A stretch of 56,757 nucleotides of DNA from Mycobacterium sp. E2479 (GTDB taxonomy: Bacteria; Actinomycetota; Actinomycetes; Mycobacteriales; Mycobacteriaceae). The stretch lies in NCBI RefSeq assembly GCF_001667925.1, contig NZ_LZJR01000024.1:1-56757 (forward strand), given 5' to 3'. A program made the translations under genes and the position numbers. Each line of letters begins with the position of its first letter. Positions within the stretch are counted from its first letter, which is position 1. The notes under the pieces are model-generated. The model worked only from the letters and a program-made list of their open reading frames with translations. It had not been told where the DNA came from and made no database searches. Of the stretch, positions 25,029 to 34,824 are shown piece after piece.

Positions 25029-26558
25029 GTGCATCTCCGATTCATAAGCAAGGGCGCACTGATCGCGTTCGCGGGTGGAGACCCGTGGAAGATCAACGCC
25101 ACATTGCAGAGCGGGCGGCCGGCCCAGATCTCGAACCTCGCGAAAGCGTTTCATGACGCCGGTCGAGCCACGGCGGAAGCGGAAGCAGCATTCAACTTGG
25201 CGCGAACTCGCTTCAACAAAGCTTGGACGCGGGAGAACGGCGAGAATCCGATCAACGAGTCGGCCGAGGTTCAGCGGGCTACGACCTCACTCGGGGTACA
25301 GACAGCTCAGTTGCCCCAAATCGGTGCCGATCTGGAAAACATCGCAGCCGCACTGGCCGAGGCCCAACGATCGGGAAAGGGCGAGATTTCATCGCTCGAA
25401 GGCGCGCTCCAAGGTCTCGACGATCAGATCGGTGAGGCGGTCGAGCTGGAAAACAACCTGGCGCTGACGGTCTTCGAAAGGCGACTGCTGGAGCACTACA
25501 TCGATGGACTCGAGAAGCATGCAGTCGGCGACACCAAGGCTTCGCTGAGCAACCTCAAGCGCGTCCGCGGTCGGTACTCTAGGCGGCTGCACACCTCGCT
25601 GGCCAACCTGCACAACCAGGACGGGTATCAGCCACCGATCCAAGCCCTGGACGGCGACATCCCGGAATGGCCTACGCAGAACGTCCAAGATGAGGAGCGG
25701 CGGCACAACCAGATCGAGGCCTTCAGGCAAGTCTTCGGCCGCGAACCGACTTCGGCCACCGACTGGGAGACTGCGGCAGCTCTCGATCAGCAGACTTACG
25801 ACCCGATGTTCAAGGGCGCTAAATCGCAGATCCGAGTGGTGAAGATTCGCCCGGTGCCCGGGCAAGGCGTCGTCCGTGTCTCGCAATGGATTGAACAACG
25901 CGACGTGACCAGCTTTCCGCCGTGGAAGCGAGACCTTGGGAACAACCGGGGACCCAATCCCAACTTCGACCCTGAAGACACCAAGGTCACCACTTACATC
26001 GACTACGAAAACGGGCTCATCGTCCTAAGGCAGAACCCTTCAGTCGAGGAGACCTCCACCGGCGAGCCAGGTCGGGTCAAGGTCGGCATACCCAAAGGCA
26101 GCGTGACGCAACTTTGCGATGGATCCGTTCGTATCAAATACGACGCAGGCAACCCTTTCGCCCCAAGGGTCACCGGAGATCCCACCGGGCCGTTTGCGGG
26201 CCATACACTAACGGTCAACGGCGACCTGGTTTTCACCCCCGGACAAGGGGGTGTCCAGGTCAACGGGACGCACACCGATTACCCCTCCTTGGAGGTGTAT
26301 CAAGACTCGCAAAACGGCGGCACCCGCACAGCACTGATCGACCCGGCTCAATCCGGCCGATCATGGGGACCGGCTTTCAACCTGCCCGGCCATCACGACG
26401 TCGGCCCCCTCGGCGGCAAGGCGTTCGCGCCGTTCGATTCAAATGGCTGGAACATGAAATATGATGTGCCGGCTCCTTTGCCCCCGATCGACTTCGGCCT
26501 GGTTACCGACATACCCTCGGTTCCTACCCTGCCCACCGGGACCGCGGTTCCCGCATGA
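25029..26558 (+). CDS. Predicted T7SS-secreted protein with an unrecognised beta-rich C-terminus (509 aa)
   Basis: Residues 1-190 repeat the signal domain of the hydrolase at 20898: GDPWKINATLQSG, WTRENGENPIN, EVQRATTSLG and LENIAAALAEAQRS. The middle has helical coiled-coil-like stretches. From about residue 250 the sequence becomes beta-rich, with VRVSQWIEQRD, TYIDYENGLIVLRQNPS, DGSVRIKYDAGNPFAP and GHTLTVNGDLVFTPGQGG; I recognise no catalytic motif there. The end is Pro-rich (LPPIDFGLV). The architecture (secretion-signal domain plus variable C-terminus) is that of a polymorphic T7SS effector. Two tiny membrane-protein genes follow 26 and 8 nt apart, a likely operon and possible immunity or anchoring partners. 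GTG start with GGGGGA 8 nt upstream. Confidence 0.75.
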   Translation: MHLRFISKGALIAFAGGDPWKINATLQSGRPAQISNLAKAFHDAGRATAEAEAAFNLARTRFNKAWTRENGENPINESAEVQRATTSLGVQTAQLPQIGADLENIAAALAEAQRSGKGEISSLEGALQGLDDQIGEAVELENNLALTVFERRLLEHYIDGLEKHAVGDTKASLSNLKRVRGRYSRRLHTSLANLHNQDGYQPPIQALDGDIPEWPTQNVQDEERRHNQIEAFRQVFGREPTSATDWETAAALDQQTYDPMFKGAKSQIRVVKIRPVPGQGVVRVSQWIEQRDVTSFPPWKRDLGNNRGPNPNFDPEDTKVTTYIDYENGLIVLRQNPSVEETSTGEPGRVKVGIPKGSVTQLCDGSVRIKYDAGNPFAPRVTGDPTGPFAGHTLTVNGDLVFTPGQGGVQVNGTHTDYPSLEVYQDSQNGGTRTALIDPAQSGRSWGPAFNLPGHHDVGPLGGKAFAPFDSNGWNMKYDVPAPLPPIDFGLVTDIPSVPTLPTGTAVPA

Positions 26559-26584
26559 CCGCGAATTACTGAAAGCAGCAAGAC

Positions 26585-26917
26585 ATGTCGTATTTTGCTC
26601 GAGTTCGTGACCTGGACGCGGGTGCATGGCGCACGGCAACGTTGTCGTCGCCGTTCGTCGTCCAGATCGTCGTCGGGTTGCTTCTTGTCGTGATGTGGGG
26701 GTTGGGCAAGGGACCCTTCGCAACCGAGCGCGGACTCACCGAACGTAGCTGGATGTTCGTCGCCGCCGCGATCACCACGCTGGTGTCTCTTGCGGTCGCC
26801 GCCGCACTCGCGCAGTCGTCGTCGCCGCGCAATCGCGGTCTTGCCCTGAGCATTGCGGGATCGTCCGCGACCGTGTTTATCGGTGGAATTGTTTACGCGT
26901 ACTTGGTCTTGCGCTGA
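26585..26917 (+). CDS. Small three-TM membrane protein (110 aa), possible partner of the T7SS protein
   Basis: Three hydrophobic helices lie at about residues 24-41, 53-74 and 85-109 (VVQIVVGLLLVVMWG, WMFVAAAITTLVSLAVAAAL, TVFIGGIVYAYLVL). The N-terminus is short and cytoplasmic-like (SYFARVRDLDAGAWRTATL). There are no enzyme motifs and I do not know the family. It starts 26 nt after the T7SS-signal gene and is followed 8 nt later by a second membrane protein of similar size. The tight spacing suggests one transcript and a joint role, for example immunity, anchoring or receptor for the upstream secreted protein. That role is inferred only from context. Confidence 0.7.
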   Translation: MSYFARVRDLDAGAWRTATLSSPFVVQIVVGLLLVVMWGLGKGPFATERGLTERSWMFVAAAITTLVSLAVAAALAQSSSPRNRGLALSIAGSSATVFIGGIVYAYLVLR

Positions 26918-26925
26918 AAGGTGTT

Positions 26926-27228
26926 GTGGTGACCGACGAATCGCTGATACCGGTATCGAAGTCGCGTTATGGCCCGGTCGCTTTCGTGGTGGCGGTACTT
27001 CACATTTTCATCGTCGAGTTCGCCACGTGGCTTTTCATGCCGTATTCAATCGTCTTCGTGCTGCCGGTCGTTCTGATATACATGGCGATCTCGGCTCTGG
27101 TAATGCTGGCTCCGGGGACAATGGGTCAGATCGGGCGCGGCATGCTCATCGGAAGCCTGTCCGGGCCCATCTCGCTGCTTATCTTTGGCGCACTGTGGGC
27201 TATCGCCGCAGCAATAGGCCCGATCTGA
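26926..27228 (+). CDS. Second small three-TM membrane protein (100 aa)
   Basis: Predicted helices are at about residues 14-36, 41-61 and 74-98 ([56 protein letters not shown]). It is not obviously homologous to the gene before it. The GTG start has GAAAGG about 5 nt upstream, taken from the end of the previous gene. It closes the small plus-strand cassette; the housekeeping operon mutT4-DUF6049-murJ begins about 65 nt later. Function is unknown. Confidence 0.68.
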   Translation: MVTDESLIPVSKSRYGPVAFVVAVLHIFIVEFATWLFMPYSIVFVLPVVLIYMAISALVMLAPGTMGQIGRGMLIGSLSGPISLLIFGALWAIAAAIGPI

Positions 27229-27292
27229 CGAACGGCCCGCGCCGAACCTTCGCGCAGTCACCCGGCGGCGAGCATCTCCAGGAGAAGATGCC

Positions 27293-28048
27293 GTGCCAGC
27301 TACTATCGCTTGGGTGTCGGACGGCGAACAAGGCAAACCACGTCGGCGCCGGGGGCGGCGCCGTGGCCGTGGCGCCGCGACTTCGCCCGAAAAGCCCACT
27401 AACGGTCGAGCGACGGGCGACTCGACGGCCACCAAATCCCGCCGATCCCGATCGTCTCGCCGCGGACCGGATCAGCTGCGGACCGTCCACGAGACCTCGG
27501 CCGGGGGGCTGGTCATCGACGGTCTCGATGGACCACGGGAGTCTCAGGTCGCCGCCCTGATCGGGCGTATCGACCGGCGCGGGCGGATGCTGTGGTCGCT
27601 GCCCAAAGGGCACATCGAACTCGGTGAGACCGCCGAGCAGACCGCTATCAGAGAAGTAGCCGAAGAGACCGGCATCCGGGGCAGCGTGCTGGCCGCGCTG
27701 GGCCGCATCGACTACTGGTTCGTCACCGATGGCCGTCGGGTGCACAAGACCGTGCACCACTACCTAATGCGTTTCTCCGGCGGTGAGCTTTCCGACGAGG
27801 ATCTCGAGGTCGCCGAGGTGGCCTGGGTGCCGATGGGCGAATTGCCTTCCCGCTTGGCCTACGCCGACGAACGCCGCCTGGCGCGCGTGGCCAACGAGCT
27901 GATCGACAAGCTGCAGAGCGACGGTCCGGCGTCGCTTCCCCCGCTGCCGCCCAGCTCGCCGCGGCGCCGACCGCAGACGCATTCGCGGACCCGGCATTCG
28001 GACAAACCGGCCGCTGGCCGGAAGAACGGCCACGGACCCGGGCCGTGA
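27293..28048 (+). CDS. mutT4: Nudix hydrolase MutT4 (251 aa, Rv3908-like)
   Basis: The Nudix box is complete ([20 protein letters not shown] then TGI) and lies in the central domain after a very basic Arg/Lys-rich N-terminus. Members hydrolyse nucleoside diphosphate derivatives and may sanitise nucleotides or act on other NDP-X substrates. Two starts compete. GTG 27293 has AGGAGAAG 6 nt upstream. GTG 27314 (VSDGEQ...) matches the start I recall for Rv3908 and sits 7 nt after a TACTAT -10 box, giving a leaderless mRNA. Its stop overlaps the next gene's start by 4 nt (GTGA), so it is translationally coupled to the DUF6049 and murJ genes. Confidence 0.92.
   Translation: MPATIAWVSDGEQGKPRRRRGRRRGRGAATSPEKPTNGRATGDSTATKSRRSRSSRRGPDQLRTVHETSAGGLVIDGLDGPRESQVAALIGRIDRRGRMLWSLPKGHIELGETAEQTAIREVAEETGIRGSVLAALGRIDYWFVTDGRRVHKTVHHYLMRFSGGELSDEDLEVAEVAWVPMGELPSRLAYADERRLARVANELIDKLQSDGPASLPPLPPSSPRRRPQTHSRTRHSDKPAAGRKNGHGPGP
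27301..27306 (+). promoter_or_regulatory. -10 box TACTAT inside the 5' end of mutT4
   Basis: TACTAT fits TANNNT and is followed after 7 nt by GTG 27314, the start codon that matches the H37Rv protein. It would make a leaderless transcript for the mutT4-DUF6049-murJ operon. Confidence 0.5.
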
Positions 28049-30444
28049 CAGCTCCGCGTCTCCGGTGGGCCGGTTTGGTGCGCATCGCCGCCGTGCTCGC
28101 CATCGTGGCCGGACTTGCGATGCTCACCGCGCCGGTCATGCCGCGTGCGGCGGCGGGCGAGCCCGGGGTGACGCCGTTTGTCCGAGTCCGCATCGATCAG
28201 GTCACCCCGGACGTGGTCACCACGACCAGTCCACCCGTCGTGACCGTCAGCGGCATGGTGACCAACATCGGCGACCGGCCGGTCCGCGACGTGATGGTCC
28301 GCCTCGAGCACGCCGACGCCGTCACCACCTCCGCGGGTTTGCGCACCACGCTGGACGGTGACACCGACGGATACCAACCCGCCGCGGATTTCCTCACGGT
28401 GGCGCCCGAACTGCAACGCGGGCAAGAAGTCGGCTTCACCCTGTCGGCCCCGCTGCGCGCCCTGACCAAGCCGTCGCTGGGAGTGGAGAAGCCCGGCATA
28501 TACCCCGTCCTGGTCAACGCCAACGGCACCCCCGACTACGGCGCACCCGCCCGCCTGGACAACGCACGATTCCTGCTACCGGTGGTGGGAGTGCCGGCGG
28601 ACCGAGCCGATGACGTGGGCTCCGTCGTCGCGCCCGACACCGCTAAACCGGTGATGATTACCATGCTGTGGCCGCTGGCCGACCGGCCCAGGCTGGCGCC
28701 CGGCGTCCCGGGCGGAACCATCCCGGTGCGGCTTGTCGACGACGAGCTAGCCACCTCGTTGGCCAGCGGCGGTCGGCTCGACATTCTGCTGTCCTCGGCC
28801 GAAGTCGCCACTAGTCACGACGTCGATCCCGACGGCGCGGTCGGCCGCGCGCTGTGCCTGGCGATCGACCCGGATCTGCTGGTCACGGTCAACGCGATGA
28901 CCGCCGGCTATGTGGTGTCCAACTCCACCGAAGACTCCGCACAACTGCCCGGTACCCCTACCCACCCCGGCGCGGGGCAGGCCACCGCGACCGAATGGCT
29001 GAACCGCCTGCGCGCCCTGGCGCACCGGACCTGTGTGGCCCCACTCCCGTACGCCCAAGCCGATCTGGATGCCGTGCAGCGCGTCAGCGATCCGGGACTG
29101 AGCGCCATCGCCACCACCAATGCGAACGGCATCATCGACAAGATCCTCGACGTCTCGTCCATCCGCGGCGCCACGCTGGTAGCCGACGGCCCGCTGACCA
29201 GCCGCGCAGTCAAGCTGCTCGGCGCCAACGACAACACGGTGGCGATCGCCGCCGCCGACCTGTCCGCGACCGACGCACAGGGCTCCGCTGATGCCGGGGT
29301 CGACACCGCACCCCGGCGACTGTCCCCGCAGGTCATGGTCGCGCCGTTCGACCCCGCGGTGGGCGCCGCGCTGGCCGGGGCAGGTGCCAGCCCAGGAGCG
29401 CCGACGTACCTGGACTCGTCCCTGACGGTTCGGCTGGGACACGACTCGGTGACCGCACGGCGACAGGACGCGCTGGGCTCGATCTTCTGGCGTGCGCTCA
29501 ACCGCGACGATCCGCGCACCCAGATCTTGGTTCCGCCGTCGACCTGGAATCTGCAGGCCGACGACGCCCAGGTCATCCTGACGGCGCTTACCACCACCAT
29601 CCGCTCCGGCCTTGCGGTGCCTCGCCCGCTGCCCGTCGTGGTCGCCGACGCCAACCAGGCTGCGCAAGCCCCCACCGAAACACCCGAAGAGGTCGGCGCC
29701 TACACGTCGGCACCCGGCCAGTTCAGCGATGACGTCACCGCCGGCATCACCGGGCAGGTCGGCCGGCTGTGGGGGTTGACCTCATCGCTGATGACCGACG
29801 ATCGCACCGGGCTGACCGGCGTCCAGTACACCGCGCCCCTGCGCGAGGACATGCTGCGCGCGCTGAGCCAGTCCGAACCGCCCGACACCCGCAACGGGTT
29901 GGCCCAGCAACGCCTGGCGGTGGTCGGCAAAACGATCAACGACCTGTTCGGAGCGGTGACGATCGTCAACCCGGGCGGCTCCTACACCCTGGCCACCGAG
30001 CACAGCCCGCTGCCACTCGCATTGCACAACGGCCTGGCCGTTCCGATTCGGGTGCGCCTGCATGTCGATGCGCCCCCGGGGATGAACGTCACCGACATCG
30101 GCCAGATCGAGCTGCCGCCGGGTTACCTTCCGCTGCGCATTCCGGTCGAAGTGAACTTCACGCAGCGGGTCGCCGTTGACGCGACGCTGCGGACCCCGGA
30201 CGGTCTGCGGCTGGGCGAGCCGGTGCGGTTGTCGGTGCATTCCAACGCCTACGGCAAGGTCTTGTTCGCCATCACGCTGTCCGCCGCGGCGGTCCTGATC
30301 TTGCTGGCCGGCAGACGCCTGTGGCACCGCTTCCGTGGCCAACCCGACCGCGCCGACCTGGACCGCCCCGACCCACCCGATGCCCGGCACGCCGCCGGAT
30401 CCGACGCAGCCGATAACCAGGTCGAACAAGAGCACCGAGTATGA
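28045..30444 (+). CDS. DUF6049 membrane-anchored cell-envelope protein (799 aa, Rv3909-like)
   Basis: The N-terminal hydrophobic segment ([19 protein letters not shown]) is a signal peptide or anchor. A large extracytoplasmic part begins with a beta-sandwich-like domain ([21 protein letters not shown]). Near the C-terminus one TM (about residues 733-755, [18 protein letters not shown]) precedes a charged cytoplasmic tail. It is conserved between mutT4 and murJ in mycobacteria and is thought to be essential, but its biochemical role is not established. Overlaps of 4 nt on both sides (GTGA with mutT4, ATGA with murJ) suggest coupled translation, and therefore a function tied to the MurJ flippase. 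Confidence 0.88.
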   Translation: MTAPRLRWAGLVRIAAVLAIVAGLAMLTAPVMPRAAAGEPGVTPFVRVRIDQVTPDVVTTTSPPVVTVSGMVTNIGDRPVRDVMVRLEHADAVTTSAGLRTTLDGDTDGYQPAADFLTVAPELQRGQEVGFTLSAPLRALTKPSLGVEKPGIYPVLVNANGTPDYGAPARLDNARFLLPVVGVPADRADDVGSVVAPDTAKPVMITMLWPLADRPRLAPGVPGGTIPVRLVDDELATSLASGGRLDILLSSAEVATSHDVDPDGAVGRALCLAIDPDLLVTVNAMTAGYVVSNSTEDSAQLPGTPTHPGAGQATATEWLNRLRALAHRTCVAPLPYAQADLDAVQRVSDPGLSAIATTNANGIIDKILDVSSIRGATLVADGPLTSRAVKLLGANDNTVAIAAADLSATDAQGSADAGVDTAPRRLSPQVMVAPFDPAVGAALAGAGASPGAPTYLDSSLTVRLGHDSVTARRQDALGSIFWRALNRDDPRTQILVPPSTWNLQADDAQVILTALTTTIRSGLAVPRPLPVVVADANQAAQAPTETPEEVGAYTSAPGQFSDDVTAGITGQVGRLWGLTSSLMTDDRTGLTGVQYTAPLREDMLRALSQSEPPDTRNGLAQQRLAVVGKTINDLFGAVTIVNPGGSYTLATEHSPLPLALHNGLAVPIRVRLHVDAPPGMNVTDIGQIELPPGYLPLRIPVEVNFTQRVAVDATLRTPDGLRLGEPVRLSVHSNAYGKVLFAITLSAAAVLILLAGRRLWHRFRGQPDRADLDRPDPPDARHAAGSDAADNQVEQEHRV

Positions 30445-33400
30445 CCCCCACCTATCGGCAGGCCCAGCCACACCATCGCCTGCCCGAGCCGGCGCGGCAT
30501 TCCCGGGTGCCGGGCTCACCGCCGACCGGTCCGCTGCCGCCCGTTGCCGCCGAGATCGATCGTCGGCGTCCCGAGCTTTCTGACGCCGCGCTGGTATCAC
30601 GGTCGTGGGCGATGGCCTTCGCCACGTTGATCAGCCGGCTAACCGGCTTCGCGCGGGTGGTGCTGCTGGCCGCGATCCTGGGCGCCGCGCTGTCCAGCGC
30701 GTTCTCGGTGGCCAACCAGTTGCCCAACCTGGTGGCGGCGCTGGTGCTGGAGGCGACGTTCACGGCGATCTTCGTGCCGGTGCTGGCTCGCGCCGAGCAG
30801 AACGACCCCGACGGCGGCGCGGCATTCGTGCGGCGGCTGGTCACCTTGACGACGGCGCTGCTGATCTTCGCGACGGCGCTGTCGGTGGTGGCCGCCCCGC
30901 TGTTGGTGCGGTTGATGCTCGGCCACAACCCGCAAGTGAACGAGCCATTGACCACCGCCTTCGCCTACCTGCTGCTGCCGCAGGTCCTCGCTTACGGCCT
31001 GACATCGGTGTTCATGGCGATCCTGAACACCCGCAACGTATTCGGGCCGACCGCCTGGGCGCCGGTCGTCAACAACGTCGTCGCGCTTGTGACGCTGGCG
31101 GTCTACGCGCTGGTTCCCGGTGAGTTGTCCGTCGATCCCGTCCGGATGGGAAACGCCAAGTTGCTGGTGCTCGCAGTCGGCACCACGCTGGGCGTCTTCG
31201 CCCAAACCGGGCTGCTGTGGGTGGCACTGCGCCGCCAGCGCGTCGACCTGCGCCCCCTGTGGGGAATCGACCAGCGACTCAAGCGCTTCGGCACGATGGC
31301 CGCAGCCATGGTGCTCTACGTGTTGATCAGCCAGCTCGGGCTGGTGGTCGGCAACCAGATCGCAAGCACCGCAGCGGCATCAGGCCCGGCGATCTACAAC
31401 TACACCTGGCTGGTCCTGATGCTGCCGTTCGGCATGATCGGCGTGACGGTACTGACCGTGGTGATGCCGCGGCTGAGCCGCAACGCCGCAGCCGACGACA
31501 CCGAGGCCGTCCTCGGAGACCTGTCGTTGGCCACCCGGCTGACGTTGATCACGCTGATTCCGATCGTGGCGTTCATGACCGTCGGCGGCCCCGCGATTGG
31601 CAGCGCCCTGTTCGCCTACGGCCATTTCGGAAGCGTCGACGCGGGATACCTGGGCGCCGCAATCACCCTTTCGGCCTTCACGCTGATCCCCTACGGGCTG
31701 GTGCTCCTGCAGCTGCGGGTGTTCTACGCACGCGAGCAGCCGTGGACGCCGATCGTCATCATCCTGGTCATCACGGCCGTCAAGATCCTCGGCTCGGTGC
31801 TGGCGCCGCATCTCACCGACGACCCCAACCTGGTGGCCGGTTTTCTGGGACTGGCCAACGGCGTCGGATTCCTCGCCGGCGCGATCATCGGTTACGTCCT
31901 GCTGCGACGCACCCTGCTGCCGGCCGGCGGCCACCTGATCGGCGTGGGCGAAGTCCGGACGATCCTGGTGACACTCACCGCGTCCATGCTGGCCGGATTG
32001 ATCGCCCATGTTGTCGACCGGCTGGCCGGGCTGGAAGCCCTCACCGAGCACGGCGGCGCCGGTTCCCTGCTTCGGCTGTTCGTACTGGGGCTGATCATGC
32101 TGCCGATCACGGCCGCAGTCATGTTGCGCGCACAGGTCCCCGAGGCGCTGCCGGCGCGGGACACCCTGCGGTACCGCATCACGGGTCGCGGACCGCGCCC
32201 GCGCAGACCGAGTGCCAAGGATCGATCGTCTCAGCGGCGCCCGGTCACGTACCCTGAGCAGAGGAATTCGTCCCCGCCTGGGGTAAATGCGGTCCAGGAG
32301 CCGATCCGGCGCAGGCCTCCGGAGCGGGCAAACCGAGCCCGGCTAGTGAAAGGACCGGAGGTGACCGACCGCCCGATGGAGAGCGCAGCCCCCAGTTCTG
32401 GGCCTGGTGCAGGCTCGGGTACTCCGCTGCCGCGGCCGGTCGCCGACGACTTCCAACCCGACATCCCCGCCGACGAGCCGAAGCGGTCCCCCCCTGCGCG
32501 CCCGTCCGACCAGGCCAACGCCGAGCTGCCCGGTACCCGGCACGCACAGACCCCGTTCGAAGCGCCGCGCGAACATTCGGCGGATTCCACACGAGACGAC
32601 GTGCACCTTGTCCCCGGCGCCCGCATCGCCGGCGGCCGGTACCGACTGCTGGTGTTCCACGGCGGCGCCCCGCCACTGCAGTTCTGGCAGGCGCTGGACA
32701 CCGCCCTGGACCGGCAGGTGGCACTGACCTTCGTCGACCCGGACGGCGCCCTGCCCGACGAGGTCCTCCAGGAGATCTTGTCGCGGACCCTGCGGCTCAG
32801 CCGCATCGACAAACCCGGTATCGCCCGCGTCCTTGACGTGGTGCACACCGGCTCCGGCGGCCTGGTGGTCTCCGAATGGATCCGGGGCGGCTCATTACAG
32901 GAGGTGGCCGACACCGCACCCTCCCCGGTGGGAGCTGTGCGGGCCATGCAGTCGCTGGCCGCGGCCGCCGATGCGGCCCACCGCGCCGGCGTCGCCCTGT
33001 CGATCGACCACCCCAGCCGAGTGCGGGTCAGTATCGAAGGCGACGTCGTGCTGGCCTACCCGGCCACCATGCCCGACGCCAACCCGCAGGACGACATCCG
33101 CGGCATCGGCGCCGCGCTCTACGCCCTACTGGTCAATCGATGGCCCATCGTGGAGAGCGGGGTGCGCAGCGGGCTCGCGGCCGCCCAACGCGACTCCTCC
33201 GGAAACCCCGTCGAGCCCATGACGGTCGACCGCGATATCCCCTTTCAGATCTCCGCGGTCGCCGTGCGGGCGGTCCAGGAGGACGGTGGAATACGCAGCG
33301 CCTCAACGCTTTTGAATCTGCTTCAGCAGGCCACCGCAGTCGCCGACCGCACCGAGGTGCTAGGTCCCATCGACGATTCGCCCTCGCCTTCGACGGCTTT

Positions 33401-34085
33401 GATCTCACCCGGTCAGGACCAGGAGATCTTCGCCCGTCGGCGACGCAACGTGCTCATCGGGGTCGGCGCCGGCCTCGCCGTCATCGTGGTGGCCCTACTG
33501 GTGCTGGCGTCGATCGTGAGCAAGATCTTCGGCAACGTCGGCGGGGGCCTCAATAAGGACGAGCTCGGACTGAACGGCCCCTCGTCGTCGTCGTCCGCGT
33601 CGGCCTCGTCGAGCGCCCCGCCCGCGGCGGCGGGCAGCGTCGTCAAACCCACCAAAGCGACCGTCTTCTCCCCCGACGGCGACGCCGACAATGCGGGCAC
33701 CGCCGGGCAGGCCATCGACGGCGATCCCTCGACCGCCTGGGCGACCGAGGTCTACACCGACGCCGTCCCATTCCCTAGTTTCAAGCAGGGCGAGGGGCTG
33801 ATCCTGCAGCTGCCGGGCCCCACCGTGGTCGGCCAAGTCACCATCGACACCCCGAGCAGCGGAACGAAGGTGGAGATCCGCGCGGCATCCTCACCGTCGC
33901 CGTCGAGCCTCAACGACACCACCGTGCTGGCCCAGGGCTTCACGCTCAAGCCCGGCCACAACGTGATCCCAGTCAGGGCGGGCTCGCCGACGTCGAACCT
34001 GCTGGTGTGGATCTCCACGCTGGGAACGACCAATGGCAAGAGCCAAGCCGGCTTTTCGGAGATCACCGTTCAGGCGGCATCCTGA
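30441..34085 (+). CDS. murJ: Lipid II flippase MurJ with pseudokinase and extracellular domains (1214 aa)
   Basis: It flips the peptidoglycan precursor lipid II across the inner membrane. The N-terminal polytopic core has about 14 TM helices (residues about 55-565, including SRLTGFARVVLLAAILGA). After a Pro/Arg linker a degenerate kinase fold (about 720-940) follows, with no ATP or catalytic loop consensus. This fits the known mycobacterial MurJ pseudokinase, which when phosphorylated by PknB binds FhaA. The Thr in ATAVADRTEVLG is the counterpart of that phosphosite, judged from memory. One further TM (about 1000-1025, LIGVGAGLAVIVVALLVLAS) leads to a Ser-rich linker and a discoidin-like extracellular domain. 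ATGA overlap with the upstream gene. Confidence 0.95.
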   Translation: MTPTYRQAQPHHRLPEPARHSRVPGSPPTGPLPPVAAEIDRRRPELSDAALVSRSWAMAFATLISRLTGFARVVLLAAILGAALSSAFSVANQLPNLVAALVLEATFTAIFVPVLARAEQNDPDGGAAFVRRLVTLTTALLIFATALSVVAAPLLVRLMLGHNPQVNEPLTTAFAYLLLPQVLAYGLTSVFMAILNTRNVFGPTAWAPVVNNVVALVTLAVYALVPGELSVDPVRMGNAKLLVLAVGTTLGVFAQTGLLWVALRRQRVDLRPLWGIDQRLKRFGTMAAAMVLYVLISQLGLVVGNQIASTAAASGPAIYNYTWLVLMLPFGMIGVTVLTVVMPRLSRNAAADDTEAVLGDLSLATRLTLITLIPIVAFMTVGGPAIGSALFAYGHFGSVDAGYLGAAITLSAFTLIPYGLVLLQLRVFYAREQPWTPIVIILVITAVKILGSVLAPHLTDDPNLVAGFLGLANGVGFLAGAIIGYVLLRRTLLPAGGHLIGVGEVRTILVTLTASMLAGLIAHVVDRLAGLEALTEHGGAGSLLRLFVLGLIMLPITAAVMLRAQVPEALPARDTLRYRITGRGPRPRRPSAKDRSSQRRPVTYPEQRNSSPPGVNAVQEPIRRRPPERANRARLVKGPEVTDRPMESAAPSSGPGAGSGTPLPRPVADDFQPDIPADEPKRSPPARPSDQANAELPGTRHAQTPFEAPREHSADSTRDDVHLVPGARIAGGRYRLLVFHGGAPPLQFWQALDTALDRQVALTFVDPDGALPDEVLQEILSRTLRLSRIDKPGIARVLDVVHTGSGGLVVSEWIRGGSLQEVADTAPSPVGAVRAMQSLAAAADAAHRAGVALSIDHPSRVRVSIEGDVVLAYPATMPDANPQDDIRGIGAALYALLVNRWPIVESGVRSGLAAAQRDSSGNPVEPMTVDRDIPFQISAVAVRAVQEDGGIRSASTLLNLLQQATAVADRTEVLGPIDDSPSPSTALISPGQDQEIFARRRRNVLIGVGAGLAVIVVALLVLASIVSKIFGNVGGGLNKDELGLNGPSSSSSASASSSAPPAAAGSVVKPTKATVFSPDGDADNAGTAGQAIDGDPSTAWATEVYTDAVPFPSFKQGEGLILQLPGPTVVGQVTIDTPSSGTKVEIRAASSPSPSSLNDTTVLAQGFTLKPGHNVIPVRAGSPTSNLLVWISTLGTTNGKSQAGFSEITVQAAS

Positions 34086-34152
34086 TCTACTGCCCAATTG
34101 CCGCACTCACACAAGCCGTTCTGAGTGAAGTGCCGCGGCATGGGCGATTAGT

Positions 34153-34158
34153 TACTGT
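34153..34158 (+). promoter_or_regulatory. -10 box TACTGT for leaderless sigM
   Basis: TACTGT is followed by 6 nt and GTG 34165. The H37Rv SigM annotation I recall starts further upstream and reads ...GYCPAVG..., implying TATTGT-N6-GTG at the same place. A conserved box just before the GTG would argue that the leaderless start is the real one. Confidence 0.55.
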
Positions 34159-34164
34159 CCGGCC

Positions 34165-34752
34165 GTGGGCTTGGGGAGAAATGCAAAGCATGAGCGTAGT
34201 GACGCCGAACTGCTGGCAGCCCATGTGGCCGGTGACCGTTACGCGTTCAGCGAGCTCTTTGACCGTCACCGGCGGCACCTGCACCGGCTTGCCCGGCTGA
34301 CCACGCGCACCCCCGAGGACGCGGAAGACGCGCTGCAAGATGCCATGCTCTCCGCGCACCGCGGTGCCGGCGCATTCCGTCATGACGCCGCGGTCGGCAG
34401 CTGGCTGCACCGCATCGTCGTCAACGCGTGCCTGGACCGGCTACGCCGAACCAAATCCCACCCCACCGTGCCGCTGGAAGACATCTATCCGGTGGCCGAT
34501 CGCACGGCTCAGGTCGACACCGCGCTCGCGGTGCAGCGCGCTCTGATGCGGCTGCCCGTCGAGCAGCGGGCCGCGGTGGTGGCCGTCGACATGCAGGGTT
34601 ACTCCGTGGCCGACACCGCCCGCCTCCTCGGCGTCGCCGAAGGCACGATCAAGAGCCGCTGTGCCCGCGGCCGAGTTCGGCTCGCCGAGCTGCTGGGCTA
34701 CCTCAACACCGGCGCCCACGCTCTACCCGACGCCGCCGCCGGCCCGCCCTGA
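34165..34752 (+). CDS. sigM: ECF RNA polymerase sigma factor SigM (195 aa)
   Basis: Region 2 contains the -10-recognising block (YAFSELFDRHRRHLHRLARL, ALQDAMLSAHRGAGAFR, GSWLHRIVVNACLDRLRR). Region 4 holds the HTH (LMRLPVEQRAAVVAVDMQGY, SVADTARLLGVAEGTIKSRC). Together they fit a group IV sigma factor. In mycobacteria SigM controls late-stage surface and Esx-family genes. The anti-sigma gene follows 72 nt downstream. GTG 34165 is chosen for its leaderless promoter; no Shine-Dalgarno is visible. Confidence 0.94.
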   Translation: MGLGRNAKHERSDAELLAAHVAGDRYAFSELFDRHRRHLHRLARLTTRTPEDAEDALQDAMLSAHRGAGAFRHDAAVGSWLHRIVVNACLDRLRRTKSHPTVPLEDIYPVADRTAQVDTALAVQRALMRLPVEQRAAVVAVDMQGYSVADTARLLGVAEGTIKSRCARGRVRLAELLGYLNTGAHALPDAAAGPP

Positions 34753-34824
34753 CCGGTCGACGAGCGCCCACCCACGCGGGGCTATGCGTGGCCATCGGCG
34801 CGCGCATGACGGACACTGGGTCCG

